From positions 248,001 to 312,000 of the forward strand of contig CAWKOH010000001.1 in assembly GCA_963851245.1 (NCBI GenBank): a stretch of 64,000 nucleotides of DNA, read 5' to 3'. How positions within the stretch are numbered: position 1 is the first letter of the stretch; each line of letters starts with the position of its first letter. Source of the DNA: CAWKOH01 sp963851245 (GTDB taxonomy: Bacteria; Actinomycetota; Acidimicrobiia; Acidimicrobiales; Palsa-688). Of this stretch, positions 42,574-52,050 are shown one piece after another. The notes below the pieces were generated by a model that saw only the letters and a list, made by a program, of their open reading frames with translations, was not told the origin of the DNA and did no database searches. A program made the position numbers and the translations under genes.

Positions 42574-43737
42574 GTGCACGGAAGAACAGCAGTCGTCGGG
42601 ATCGGGGAGTCGGTCTACTACCGCCAGGGACGTTCCCCCGATTCGGGTCTGAAGCTGACGGCTACTGCCGTGCACAACGCCCTCGAGGACGCCGGGCTCA
42701 GAGCGAACGAGGTCGACGGCCTGGTCACATTCATGGATACCTCCGTCCGCCCCCATGCCAACGTGGCGTCATGGTTGGGTCTCGGCGACCTGGCCTTCTC
42801 GGCCAACCCGATGAGCGGGGGTGGCAACCTCGGTGCGGCCGCCATCGGCCTCGCCGACGCCGCCATATGTGCCGGTTACGCGACGACGGTCGTCGTTTAC
42901 CGCGGGCTGGCGCAGGGCGCCGAGGGCCGGTACGGGCAGAACCGGGGATCCGGTCCGGCGTCCGGCGAGCAAGCCTTCCTCACCCCGTTCGGGGTGGCCG
43001 CACCGGTCGTATCCAATGCTCTGCGCTCCACTCTCTTCATGCACAGGTACGGGGTGACACAAGACCAGCTGGCCGAGATCGCGCTCGCCGATTACCACCA
43101 CGCCCAGCGCAATCCACGCGCCGTCATGTGCGGACGTCCACTCAGCCGAGAGGAGTACCACGCGTCTCGCTGGATCGCCGAGCCCTTCCACCTCTTCGAC
43201 TGCTGCCAGGAGAACGACGGGGCGGCGGCCGTCGTCATGACGTCCGCGGAAAGGGCCGGCGACCTGCGCCGGAAACCGGCGTACATCCTGGCCGGGGCGT
43301 CGGGCATGGAGCCGTTGGGCGGGCTCTGGGCCTTCGCCGACGAGGCGTGGCCGAACGGGCGCTTTCGCCGCCCCGGGCGCCGCCTCTGGGAGCGGGCCGG
43401 AATAGGGCCGTCCGACATAGACGTGGCCCAGTTCTACGAGAACTTCTCGGGCACCACACTGCAGGCGATCGCCGACATCGGCTTCTGCCGTCCCGAAGAG
43501 GTGGGCGAGTTCGTGTCGGACGGCAATCTCCGGTGGCCAGACGGAGGACTGCCCTTCAACACGTCGGGCGGGAACATAGCCGAGGCCTATATTCACGGCT
43601 TCCAACTGGTCCTCGAAGCCGTTCGCCAGGTTCGGGGCGAGTCGACCTGCCAGGTCAGAGACGTCGAGTTCAGCTTGTGCGTAAGCGGACCGGGGACCCC
43701 GCCGTCATCCGCCGTCATCTTTTCCCGGGGTCGGTAG
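42574..43737 (+). CDS. Thiolase-like (lipid-transfer) protein
   Basis: A 387-aa thiolase-fold protein: TAVVGIGESVYYRQGRSPDS, SGGGNLGAAAIGLADAAI, LFDCCQENDGAAAVV, VAQFYENFSGTTLQAI and SGGNIAEAYIHGFQ. It is a third, more distant member of the Ltp2-like group in this window. The usual TEF after the GIG loop is SVY here. A DUF35 gene starts one base after its stop, so gene order is reversed relative to the other two pairs (thiolase first). GTG start. A -10-like TATACT lies about 45 bases upstream. Confidence 0.86.
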   Translation: MHGRTAVVGIGESVYYRQGRSPDSGLKLTATAVHNALEDAGLRANEVDGLVTFMDTSVRPHANVASWLGLGDLAFSANPMSGGGNLGAAAIGLADAAICAGYATTVVVYRGLAQGAEGRYGQNRGSGPASGEQAFLTPFGVAAPVVSNALRSTLFMHRYGVTQDQLAEIALADYHHAQRNPRAVMCGRPLSREEYHASRWIAEPFHLFDCCQENDGAAAVVMTSAERAGDLRRKPAYILAGASGMEPLGGLWAFADEAWPNGRFRRPGRRLWERAGIGPSDIDVAQFYENFSGTTLQAIADIGFCRPEEVGEFVSDGNLRWPDGGLPFNTSGGNIAEAYIHGFQLVLEAVRQVRGESTCQVRDVEFSLCVSGPGTPPSSAVIFSRGR

Positions 43738-43738
43738 A

Positions 43739-44221
43739 GTGACTGGCCGCCCGGACCGTTCCGCCCGCTACATGCCGGATCAGTGGACACTTCCGGAGCT
43801 GTCGTCAGAGAACGCGCCGTTCTTCACCAGCGGCGAGATCAGCCTGCAGCACTGCTTGGCCTGTGGCCACGTGCAGCATCCACCGGTGCCCATCTGCGCC
43901 TCATGTCAGTCGACCCACTTCGAGTACCGGGCCGGCTCGCGGACGGGGGTCATCGAGAGCTTCACGATCGTGCACCACCCGGTCCACCCCATGCTCGTAG
44001 ACCGGGTTCCATACAACGTGATCGTGGTCGCGCTCGACGAACCGGGCGGAGTGCGGATAGTGGGCAACCTGTTGAGGGAGCAAGGCCAGTCGATGGCTAT
44101 CGGTCTGCGGGTGTCGGCCACCTGGGCCGAGGTCGGTACAGACCAGGTCAGCGGGGGCGGCTCGGCCCACGGTGACGGCTCGGCCCGCCTCTTACTCCCC
44201 CAGTGGGAGGTGCTCGATTGA
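43739..44221 (+). CDS. DUF35 / OB-fold Zn-ribbon protein, partner of thiolase
   Basis: A 160-aa protein with Zn-ribbon cysteines 39, 42, 53 and 56 (HCLACG...CASC) and an OB fold containing GVIESFTIVHHPVHPM and VIVVALDEPGGVRIVGNL. It partners the thiolase-like protein encoded just upstream. Its TGA overlaps the TTG start of the CoA-transferase gene (TTGA), so thiolase, DUF35 and two CoA-transferases form one translationally coupled operon. The C-terminal 25 residues are Ser/Gly-rich and not part of the fold. Confidence 0.86.
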   Translation: MTGRPDRSARYMPDQWTLPELSSENAPFFTSGEISLQHCLACGHVQHPPVPICASCQSTHFEYRAGSRTGVIESFTIVHHPVHPMLVDRVPYNVIVVALDEPGGVRIVGNLLREQGQSMAIGLRVSATWAEVGTDQVSGGGSAHGDGSARLLLPQWEVLD

Positions 44222-45492
44222 CTGAACTACAGCCGGCTCACGCGCTCAGCGGCGTCCGGGTGGTCGAATACGCCGACGAGCTGGCTGAGTATTGCGGCCT
44301 GGTGCTGGCGGGCCTGGGCGCCGAGGTGGTCAAGGTCGAACCGCCCGGAGGCAGCCCCACTCGTCGGATCGGGCCGTTCTACCAGGATGTTCCCGATCCC
44401 GAGCGGTCCCTGTTCTTCTGGAACTACAACCGGGGCAAGAGATCGATCGTCGCCGATCTGGACGCCGCCGAGGACCGAGCCCAGGTTCTAGGCTTGCTGG
44501 CCCGGTCGGATGTCTTCGTCGATTCGAGCCCCCTGGGCCGGCTGTCCGAACTGGGGCTCGGGCCGGACGCCCTTCACCAACGATTCCCGCACCTGATAGT
44601 GGCCCGGGTGACGCCCTTCGGAGAGGACGGACCGTGGGCCGGTTACCGAGGGTCGGACCTGGTCCATCTGGCTCTCGGTGGCCCGATGATGAACTGCGGC
44701 TACAGCCCGCAGCCCGACGGCAGCTATGACTTGCCGCCTATAGCCCCGCAGGCCTGGCACGCCTATCACATAGCCTGCGAGCAAACCGTCCTCGCCATCC
44801 TGGGCGCGCTCGTTTTCCGGGGCCAGACGGGCCAGGGGCAGGTTCTCAGCTGCGCCGTGCACGAGGCCGTGGCCAAGAACACCGAACTGGACCTCATGAA
44901 CTGGGTCATGCGCCGGGCCGTGCTGCACCGCCAGACCTGCGCCCACGCCATGGAGGAGGTCTCCCCCGGCTCCAACCTGTCCTACACCAAAGACGGTCGT
45001 TGGTTCATCACCTCGCTCATCGGGGCTCGGGACCGGTCCAATCTGGTGGCGTTCCTCGAGCGATACGGAATGTCGGGCGATCTGGTCGACACCGGTCCGG
45101 TGTTGAGCGGGGCCCGCTCCATACCCGGCAGCGGAGCCGGGGGAAGTGACCTGGCGCTGCACACCCAGGATGTCCTGCAACGATTCATGCGCCGCTTCAC
45201 CTACGAGACGCTGCCCTGGCGGGAGATGCAGGACGCCGGCATCATCTGCGTTCCCATCAGGCGGCCCGGCGAGAACATCGACGACGAGCACTGGGTCCGG
45301 CGCCACACCTTCGGCCCGATCGAGCATCCGGAACTGGGGCGCTCGTTCACGTACGTCACCGGCAAATGGCGCTCGTCCGAGACGGAGTGGGCGCCCGGCC
45401 GCCGGGCGCCATTGCTGGACGAGGACCGGCGCCAGGTGCTGGCCGAGCTGCACCGCCCTGACCACGCAACGGAAGAGTCCGACACCGGGTAA
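44218..45492 (+). CDS. CaiB/BaiF-like CoA-transferase lacking the catalytic Asp
   Basis: The 424-aa protein has the class III fold markers GVRVVEYADELAEYCGLVL, LGAEVVKVEPPGGSP and RGKRSIVADLDAAED. Where active members have an Asp in a (V/G)D motif before the helix, this one reads IAPQAWHAYHIACEQT. It is therefore like the Asp-less first halves of the fused proteins in this window, and it is followed by an Asp-containing homolog. The TTG at 44218 is chosen because GGGAGGTG precedes it and it overlaps the DUF35 stop. It probably forms a heterodimer with the next protein. Confidence 0.82.
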   Translation: MTELQPAHALSGVRVVEYADELAEYCGLVLAGLGAEVVKVEPPGGSPTRRIGPFYQDVPDPERSLFFWNYNRGKRSIVADLDAAEDRAQVLGLLARSDVFVDSSPLGRLSELGLGPDALHQRFPHLIVARVTPFGEDGPWAGYRGSDLVHLALGGPMMNCGYSPQPDGSYDLPPIAPQAWHAYHIACEQTVLAILGALVFRGQTGQGQVLSCAVHEAVAKNTELDLMNWVMRRAVLHRQTCAHAMEEVSPGSNLSYTKDGRWFITSLIGARDRSNLVAFLERYGMSGDLVDTGPVLSGARSIPGSGAGGSDLALHTQDVLQRFMRRFTYETLPWREMQDAGIICVPIRRPGENIDDEHWVRRHTFGPIEHPELGRSFTYVTGKWRSSETEWAPGRRAPLLDEDRRQVLAELHRPDHATEESDTG

Positions 45493-45536
45493 GCTGGCAC
45501 CAGGGCCGGAGATCGGCCCGCGGCCGGCCGGCCGCC

Positions 45537-46796
45537 CTGGACGGGATCCGGGTCCTCGACTTCACCTGGTTCCTGGCCTCCGCGGGAGGCACGCGGTTCT
45601 TGTCCGCCCTGGGAGCCGAATGCATCAAGGTCGAGTGGGCCAGCCACCCCGACACGCGGATGGGAGCCATGGCTCCGGTCGGGGGCCGGGAGGCCCGCCG
45701 CACGGCCAACGCACCACTGACCGGGGTCACCGACCCGGACATGGGTGGCCAGTTCAACAACAAGAACGCCGGCAAGAGGGGGCTCTCCCTCAACGTCGGG
45801 CACCCCCAGGGCCTGCAGATAGCCCGCCAGCTCGTCGCCGTCTGCGACATCGTCGCCGAAGGATTCTCGCCCGGGGTTATGGAGAGGTGGGGTCTCGGCT
45901 ACGACGAACTGCGGGCCATACGCCCAGACGTCATCTACGCCCAGCAATCCGGAATGGGTTCGTTCGGCACCTACGGAAGGTTCCGGGCGGTGGGACCGAT
46001 CGCGGCCGCTCTGGCCGGCACCTCGGAGATGTCCGGCCTGCCCAGCCCGGCCATGCCGGCCGGATGGGGCTACTCCTACCTCGACTGGATCGGCGCCTAC
46101 AGCTTCGCGGTGGCCATGCTGGCAGCCCTCTACTACCGCGACCGGACCGGCCGAGGCCAATGGGTTGACGCCTCGCAATGCGAAGCCGGGATCTACCTGG
46201 CCGGAACAGCGGTCCTGGACCGGTCGGTCAACGGCAGGGAGTGGGCCCGGTACGGCAACCGCTCTCCCTTCCAGCCGGCCGCCCCACACGGCGCCTACCC
46301 CTGCTCGGGAGAGGACCGGTGGGTGGCCATCGCCTGCTTCTCCGAAGACGACTGGGTTGCCCTGGCTCACGCGGCCGGGCAGGATGACTGGCTGGCCGAC
46401 CGCCGGTTCACCACCCTGGCGGACCGGCTTCGACACGAGGACGCTCTGGACGCCGAGGTGGCGGCGTGGACCCGTACCCGTGATCGGTACGAGGTCATGC
46501 ACCTGCTTCAGGCTCGCGGCGTGGCGGCCGGCGTTTGCCAGACCGCAGAGGATCGGTGCGACACGGATCCTCAGCTCGCCCATCTCGGTTGGCTCACCGA
46601 GGTGACAGGGACCAAGATCGGCACCTGGCCGGTAGCTGAAGTACCCGTGAAGATGTCGCGCACGCCGCCGTACATCGGGGGGATGATCGACCGGGGCGCC
46701 CCCTGCTACGGGGAGGACAACGAGTACGTGCTCGGCGAGATCCTCGGCTACACCACCAAGGAGATCCGGGCCCTGCAAGCCGATGGAGTCATCTGA
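45537..46796 (+). CDS. CaiB/BaiF CoA-transferase with catalytic Asp; start codon unclear
   Basis: From LDGIRVLDFTWFLASAGGTR onward (about 419 aa) this is a full class III CoA-transferase, with LGAECIKVEWASHPD and GKRGLSLNVGHPQG. The Asp position is filled (WGYSYLDWIGAYSF), followed by ALYYRDRTGRGQW. No ATG, GTG or TTG occurs in frame between the stop of the previous gene (45492) and this conserved beginning; the first is a TTG at 45600, inside the domain. Either a base is missing or extra in the 45-base GC-rich gap, or a rare start codon is used. It is the likely active partner of the upstream Asp-less protein. Confidence 0.8.
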   Translation: MDGIRVLDFTWFLASAGGTRFLSALGAECIKVEWASHPDTRMGAMAPVGGREARRTANAPLTGVTDPDMGGQFNNKNAGKRGLSLNVGHPQGLQIARQLVAVCDIVAEGFSPGVMERWGLGYDELRAIRPDVIYAQQSGMGSFGTYGRFRAVGPIAAALAGTSEMSGLPSPAMPAGWGYSYLDWIGAYSFAVAMLAALYYRDRTGRGQWVDASQCEAGIYLAGTAVLDRSVNGREWARYGNRSPFQPAAPHGAYPCSGEDRWVAIACFSEDDWVALAHAAGQDDWLADRRFTTLADRLRHEDALDAEVAAWTRTRDRYEVMHLLQARGVAAGVCQTAEDRCDTDPQLAHLGWLTEVTGTKIGTWPVAEVPVKMSRTPPYIGGMIDRGAPCYGEDNEYVLGEILGYTTKEIRALQADGVI

Positions 46797-46906
46797 GGTC
46801 TGGCGGCGGCGGGGGGTGCCAGCGCCCGGCGATTGACCGGAATCCCGCCTGCGGGATAGTTGTGACATGCTCGGGCGACTTCTTTGACCGGCCGGAGGGA
46901 CGACTC

Positions 46907-48586
46907 GTGGATATGCCTGCCTACCCGACGACGCTCTGGGAGCTGCTGGCCCAGAGGGCCGAACGGGATCCGGATCGCGTGCTCATCGAAGATGACCGCG
47001 ACCGCACCTTGACCGCGGCCCAGTGGGCCCGCCGGTCCGAGGAGGTGGCGGCCGGGTTGCAGAGCCGGGGAATAGGCGAGGACACCGTCGTCTCCTGGCA
47101 GCTTCCCACAACCATCGAGGCCTGTGTCCTGATGATGGCGCTGGCCCGCCTCGGCGCCGTCCAGAACCCGATCATCCCGCTGCTGCGCCGCCGCGAGGTC
47201 GGCTTCATCGTGGGTCAGACCGGATCCCGCCTGCTCATCACTCCGGCAGTCTGGCGCAACTTCGATTACGCAGCCATGGCCGCCGAGATCGCGGCCGAGA
47301 CTGGCGTCGACACACTCACCCTGACCGACGAAGGCCTGCCAACCGGAGATCCCTCTGCCATTCCGCCACCGCCGGCGGGAGCGGGCCAGCCGGTGCGGCA
47401 CATCTACTACTCGTCGGGATCGACCGCCGACCCCAAAGGGGCCCGGCACACAGACAAATCGGCCATGAGCTCGGCTACCGGGACGATCCTCGGGTACGAG
47501 GTCCAACCCGAGGATTGCATCCCGATCCCGTTTCCTTACACCCATATCGGTGGCATGGCCCTCACGGTTGCCAGCCTGTACACCCGGTGCCGGCTCCTGC
47601 TCGTAGAGATCTTCGACCCCAAGAGCAGTCCTTCGGTGATCGGCCGCAAGGGTGGGACCCTGCTGGGCAGCGCCGTGCCCTTCTTCCACGCCTACCTCGA
47701 GGCCCAGAAGCAACACGGCACCGAGCCGTTGTTCCCGCGCCTCAAGGCTTTCAGCGGTGGTGGGGCCCCCAAGCCGCCGGAGCTGTACTACGAGATGAAG
47801 GAGCTGTTCGGCACCGGCATCGTCTCGAGCTATGGCCTGACCGAATGCCCGATCTCGACGGCGGGCACCCTCGACGACAGCGACGAGGACCTGGCCCACA
47901 CCGAGGGCCGGGTGGTGCCGGGCGTGGAGCTGCGGGTCGTGGGCGACGACGGGCGGCGACGTGGCCGCGGGCCAGGAAGGGGAGCTGCGCCTGCGGGGCC
48001 CGCAGCTCTTCCAGGGCTACGTCGACAGCTCGCTCGACGCCGAGGCCTTCGACGACCAGGGTTTCTTCCGGACCGGTGACCTCGGGATCGTCGGGCCCCG
48101 GGGCCACGTCCAGATCACCGGACGGATCAAGGACATCATCATCCGCAACGCCGAGAACATCTCGGCCCAGGAGGTCGAGGACGTTCTGTACAGCCACCCA
48201 AGGTGGCCGACGTGGCCGTCGTCGGCGTGCCCGATGCCGTCACCGGCGAACGAGCCTGCGCAGTAATCGTGCTGGCCGAGGGAGCCGGATCGCTGTCCCT
48301 GACCGAGCTGGTGGAGTTCTGCCGGGAGCAGAAGCTCGCCAACCAGAAGATCCCCGAGCGACTCGAGATCGTCGACCAGTTGCCGCGCAACGCTCTCGGA
48401 AAGATCCTCAAGCGGGAGCTGCGGTCGACCTACAGCGACACAGACGCGGCCCAGTCTCCGGTAGACGATGATCGTCTGGATGGGCTATCCCGCCGAGGCG
48501 GAGAGGTGGTTCAGCTAGCGGCGGGGCCGTCGGGGGCCGCAGGCGGATCGCGACCAGGCCTAGCGGCTAGCCAGCTAGGCGCTTAG
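46907..48586 (+). CDS. AMP-dependent acyl-CoA synthetase (two frameshifts)
   Basis: An adenylate-forming ligase of about 510 aa before its tail. It has IYYSSGSTADPKGARHT (phosphate loop), VSSYGLTECP, then FRTGDLGIVGPRG, GRIKDIIIRNAENIS (hinge) and NALGKILKREL with the catalytic Lys. Two single-base shifts interrupt it: one extra base near 47951 (before GDVAAGQEGELRL) and one missing C in a C-run near 48197 (before VADVAVVGVPD). Correcting both restores one protein. It activates a carboxylic acid with ATP and CoA; the acid is unknown. The GTG at 46907 has GGAGGGA at good spacing. The last 60 codons after the family end look non-conserved and overlap the opposite gene's end. Confidence 0.84.
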
Positions 48587-49038
48587 GGGGATCTCGGCCG
48601 CATGGCGGCACTCGAGACCCTTCCACCACATGACGCCGTCGCCATCGCCGATCATGATGCCGGTTCCCCTGACGGCTCTCCAGGCGGCCACGCCCTCCTC
48701 GCACGCCAGGTGGACGCTCGGCAGGCCACGCTTGGCGAACAGCATCGATCAGGGTGCGCTCGTCCCAGTCGCGGGGGACTACTGGCACCGCTCCGAGCCC
48801 TTCCAGCGCGGAAATAGCGGCCGATCGATCCTCGAGATGGTGGGCACAGCACAGCACGACCACGTGCTGCCCGGGTCGCACCCCCAGCGACTTCAGCCCC
48901 CGCCCCAGCCGCTTGGCTCGCTCGAGAACCTTAGGGCCGAGCGTGGCGTCGGAACCGGCCGACCTCCAGGCCGGCATCCTCGGCGTCCCAGATCACGGGA
49001 CGACCGATCAGACGCGGACTAACGAGTGTAGCTAACAT
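48575..49038 (-). CDS. Small AMP-ligase-N-terminus-like protein (two frameshifts)
   Basis: Across three frames one protein of about 154 aa can be assembled. Its start is LATLVSPRLIGRPVIWDAED. The middle has KVLERAKRLGRGLKSLGVRPGQHVVVLCCAHHLEDR and GAVPVVPRDWDERTLI. The end is MLFAKRGLPSVHLACEEGVA, with MWWKGLECRHAAEIPLSA and TAG. The middle resembles the first 80 residues of acyl-CoA synthetases, but no adenylation core follows. Shifts lie near 48962 and 48765. It may be a small stand-alone protein with sequencing errors, or a decayed ligase fragment. It has its own candidate promoter. Confidence 0.5.
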
Positions 49039-49050
49039 GCCGTGCCTCCA

Positions 49051-49082
49051 AGCATACTTGACAGTGGCGTCTCATTGTCAAG
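49051..49082 (-). promoter_or_regulatory. Inverted repeat with TTGACA, candidate promoter/operator
   Basis: CTTGACA (49057-49063) and TGTCAAG (49076-49082) form a 7-base inverted repeat with 12 bases between. On the minus strand TTGACA (49081-49076) is followed after 19 bases by TATGCT (49056-49051), 13 bases before the ATG at 49038. The long spacer and symmetry suggest regulated expression. Confidence 0.35.
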
Positions 49083-49092
49083 GGCTCACCGA

Positions 49093-49923
49093 CTATTGCC
49101 GCCGATCGGGGTAGAGCTGGTTGCGGAATTGTGGCAAGACATCCTCGTTCAATCCCCACAGCTCGCGAATGGTGGCGCCGCCGTCCACGATCAGCGTCTG
49201 TCCGGTTATGCGCTCCGAGAGGACGGAGCACAGGAACAGGACGGCGTTGGCGATGTCATGGGCTCGCGGCGGGGCCAAGGGGATTGGCGGCATCGACGGC
49301 ATACAGCCCCTCGGGCCAGTCCTCGTTGCCCCCTCCGACGTTGCCGGGCGCCACCGCGTTGACCCGGATCCCGTAACGGCCGAACTCCTGGGCGAACGTC
49401 TTGGCCAGTGAGATGACACCCGCCTTGGCCGCGCCATAGGGGGCGTGCATGGCGGCGGCGGCGATGCCGTCGACCGACGCCAGGGCGACCATCGAGCCGC
49501 CGGTGCCCTGCCTGATCATCTGCTTGCCCACCGTCTGGAAGAGGTAGAACACCTGGGTCACGTTGTTGAGGATGGTCCACTGCCAGTCCTCCTCGGAGAA
49601 GTCCTCCGCCTTGTCCCATTTGGCCCCGCCGATGATGTCGACGCAGGCGTTCACCGATCCCAGCCTGCCGCGGCTTCCTCAACCGCTCTCTGCACCTGGT
49701 CCGGCACAGTCATGTCGGCGATGATCGGGAAGGCCTTCCCGCCCTTGGCCTGGATCTCCTCGACGATGCCGTGAGCCCGGCTCTCGTCGATGTCTATGCA
49801 TGCGACGGTGGCCCCGGCGTCCGCCAGGTTCAGGGCGCTGAACCGGCCATGGCCGGCCCGCTCGGGGATGTAGCCGGCGCCGGAAACGATCGCTCCCTTG
49901 CCGTCGAGCCCCAGGTCGATCAT
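49093..49923 (-). CDS. Short-chain dehydrogenase/reductase (two frameshifts)
   Basis: The ATG at 49923 follows AAGGAGGACG. The protein opens IDLGLDGKGAIVSGAGYIPE, with an altered glycine loop followed by ERAGHGRFSALNLADAGATVA, known from a divergent SDR group. Near 49662 a missing G in a G-run shifts the frame; restoring it joins AAGW to GSVNACVDIIGG. Near 49277 one extra base separates DAANP from LAPPRAHDIANAVLFL. Between these lie MVALASVDGIAAAAM and PYGAAKAGVI (Tyr-x3-Lys) and RVNAVAPG; the end has TGQTLIVDGGATI. The corrected length is about 277 aa. The errors fall in homopolymers, so the gene is probably intact. Confidence 0.78.
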
Positions 49924-49987
49924 CTCGTCCTCCTTGTGTGGTGACGAGGCGCCGAGGGCGCCTTTGATACCTAGCGTCTCTGGTCGT

Positions 49988-51121
49988 CTAAAGGACCTGC
50001 GTAGCGGCACTGTCCCGCATCCGGGACGTGCGGTGGATCGGGTCGGTGTCGATCTTGGGGATCACATGCCGCCCCATCAGGTCGATCATCTCCAGGGTGT
50101 CCTCCACTGTGGCCGTCCCGGTGCCGAAGATGAGCTGGTCGGCGCCGGACGCCTCCCACCGCCGGCATTGCTTCAGGGCCTCGTCGGGATCGCCGCAGAC
50201 CATGCCACCTATCCCGGCCATGCTCTCGATGGTGGCGGCGTCATAGTCGGGTATCTGATCTGGCCAGAACGGGACGAAGTCGGGGTGGGGGAAGGTGTCG
50301 TGGTATCGGAACACCTGGGTCTGGAGATAACTCATGCGAGACCGAACCGCGGATTCGACGGCCTGGTCGTGGTCAGGCTTCACGAAGGCGGCCGTGGTGA
50401 CACAGATGTTGTCGTTGACGAAGGCACCGACGGGCTCGGCGGAGGCGACGGCGTTCTTGTACACGCCGACCACCTTCTCCATGTCGTTGAGGTCGCCGAT
50501 GGAGAAGCCGAGCACGCCCAAGCCCTTGTGGGCGGCCATCTCGTAGCTGGTCGTGTTGCCGGCCGCGTACCACATGGGCGGGTGAGGCTTCTTCCACGGC
50601 TTGGGCAGAATCTTGCGCGGAGGCAGTGACCAGTACTTCCCCTCGTAGCCCTCGTAGGTCTCCTGCATCCACATCTTGGGGAACTCCCCGATGACGTCCT
50701 CCCAGATCTCACGGGTGCGAGACAGGTCCGTCATGTCCGGGAGGAAGCCCAGGATCTCGTGGCTGCCGGCGCCGCGCCCGGTGCCGAACTCGAAGCGCCC
50801 CTGAGAGATGTGGTCGAGCATGGCGGCCCGCTCGGCCACCTTGGCCGGATGGTTGACCTGAGGAAGGGGGTTGAAGATGGCCGACACGATATGGATGCGC
50901 TCCGTCGCCTTGGCCAGGTATCCCGTCACCACGTCGTTGGCCGAGAGGTGGGAGTACTCGTCCAGGAAGTGATGCTCGGGTATCAATGCGTACTTGAAGC
51001 CGGCGCGGTCGGCCGCTTCGATGACGCGCAGGTCGCCCATGATGGACGTGTGCTCGGCATCCGGGTCTACGTCGCGCCGGAACTGGGGTACGTAGTTCTG
51101 GATAAAGATTCCGAATTCCAC
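49988..51121 (-). CDS. LLM class flavin-dependent oxidoreductase
   Basis: A 377-aa luciferase-like TIM barrel: MEFGIFIQNYVPQFRRDVD, YALIPEHHFLDEYSHLSAND, HISQGRFEFGTGRGAGSHE and PPMWYAAGNTTSYEMAAHKG. The EHHF motif and the GRGAG phosphate region fit FMN- or F420-dependent members close to bacterial luciferase alpha. It may oxygenate or dehydrogenate a pathway intermediate. It lies 64 bases before the SDR at 49093-49923 on the same strand, within a minus-strand run of alternating LLM and SDR genes from 53.2 to 48.6 kb. Confidence 0.87.
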   Translation of the reverse strand: MEFGIFIQNYVPQFRRDVDPDAEHTSIMGDLRVIEAADRAGFKYALIPEHHFLDEYSHLSANDVVTGYLAKATERIHIVSAIFNPLPQVNHPAKVAERAAMLDHISQGRFEFGTGRGAGSHEILGFLPDMTDLSRTREIWEDVIGEFPKMWMQETYEGYEGKYWSLPPRKILPKPWKKPHPPMWYAAGNTTSYEMAAHKGLGVLGFSIGDLNDMEKVVGVYKNAVASAEPVGAFVNDNICVTTAAFVKPDHDQAVESAVRSRMSYLQTQVFRYHDTFPHPDFVPFWPDQIPDYDAATIESMAGIGGMVCGDPDEALKQCRRWEASGADQLIFGTGTATVEDTLEMIDLMGRHVIPKIDTDPIHRTSRMRDSAATQVL

Positions 51122-51205
51122 TTGCGTTCATCCCCTCTTGTAGGTCATGTCCCTCTTCCAGCCAGCCCGCACAACCGACAAGCGAGGTGGCCCATGGAGT
51201 GTCGG

Positions 51206-52050
51206 TCAGGCCATGTACACACCGCCGTTGGGCCGGATCACCTGTCCGGTGACGAAGCGCGAGGTGTCGGCGGCGAGGAACAGCATGCACCAGGCGATGT
51301 CCTCGGGTGATCCGGAGATCCCCAGCGGTGACTGCGAGGCCATCACGTCCGAGCACCTGGCCACGAGCCTGCTCGTCGACCGATCCGTCGGGATTGGTCC
51401 AGTTGCGGGAAGTCATAGAGGTCTCGACGAAACCAGGGGCCACGGCGTTGGCCCGCACACCCTTGGGACCGAGCTCGGCCGCAACGGTGCGGGTGAGCTG
51501 GATCACCGCCGCTTTCGTCATCCCGTAGACCGACAGCGTCGGGGCGGGCACCTCACCACCAGCGGAGGCCACATTGACGATCGAGCCCCGACCGGCAACC
51601 GACATGACCCGGCCGGCGGCGGCACATCCCCAGTACACCCCCTTGAGGTTGACCGCCAGGATGGCGTCGAGATCCTCCTCGCGTCGTGTCGACGACGAGC
51701 GAGTTGCGGATGATGCCGGCGACATTCGCCCAGACGTCGATGCGCCCCGAGGCCCGTATGGCCGGGCGGGCCAGGTCGTCCACCTCCGTCTTGGACGTGA
51801 CGTCGGTAGGGGCGACCACCGCCCCCTCCACGAGCGAGGCCGTCTCCTCCAGGCCCTCCTCGGCCCGATCGGCCAGCACCACCCTGGCCCCCGCGTGACT
51901 GTAGGTGATCGCCGTCTGGCGGCCGATACCGCTGGCCGCACCGGTCACTACCGCAGTGCGGCCGTCCAGCGAAAGGGCGGTGGCCACGTCGGGCTGAACG
52001 CTGAGATGCGTTTCCCCGGCCTCGGCCCGGAGGCCCGAGATGATGTCCAT
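51206..52050 (-). CDS. Short-chain dehydrogenase/reductase (two frameshifts)
   Basis: The ATG at 52050 overlaps the stop of the upstream LLM gene (ATGA). The start has SLDGRTAVVTGAASGIGRQ and later WANVAGIIRNSLVVDT. A shift near 51690 leads to EEDLDAILAVNLKGVYWG, IVNVASAGGEV and VYGMTKAAVI (Tyr-x3-Lys). A second shift near 51345 leads to ASQSPLGISGSPEDIAW and the C-terminus TGQVIRPNGGVYMA. Corrected, it is a normal SDR of about 281 aa. NAD(P)-dependent alcohol oxidation or ketone reduction is expected, coupled to the LLM enzymes around it. Confidence 0.78.

Noticed and set aside
42574..46796. Polyketide or fatty-acid synthase cluster based on thiolase-fold genes
   Set aside because: There is no acyl carrier protein, KS-type CHH triad or phosphopantetheinyl transferase; the partners are DUF35 and CoA-transferases, which points to catabolism.
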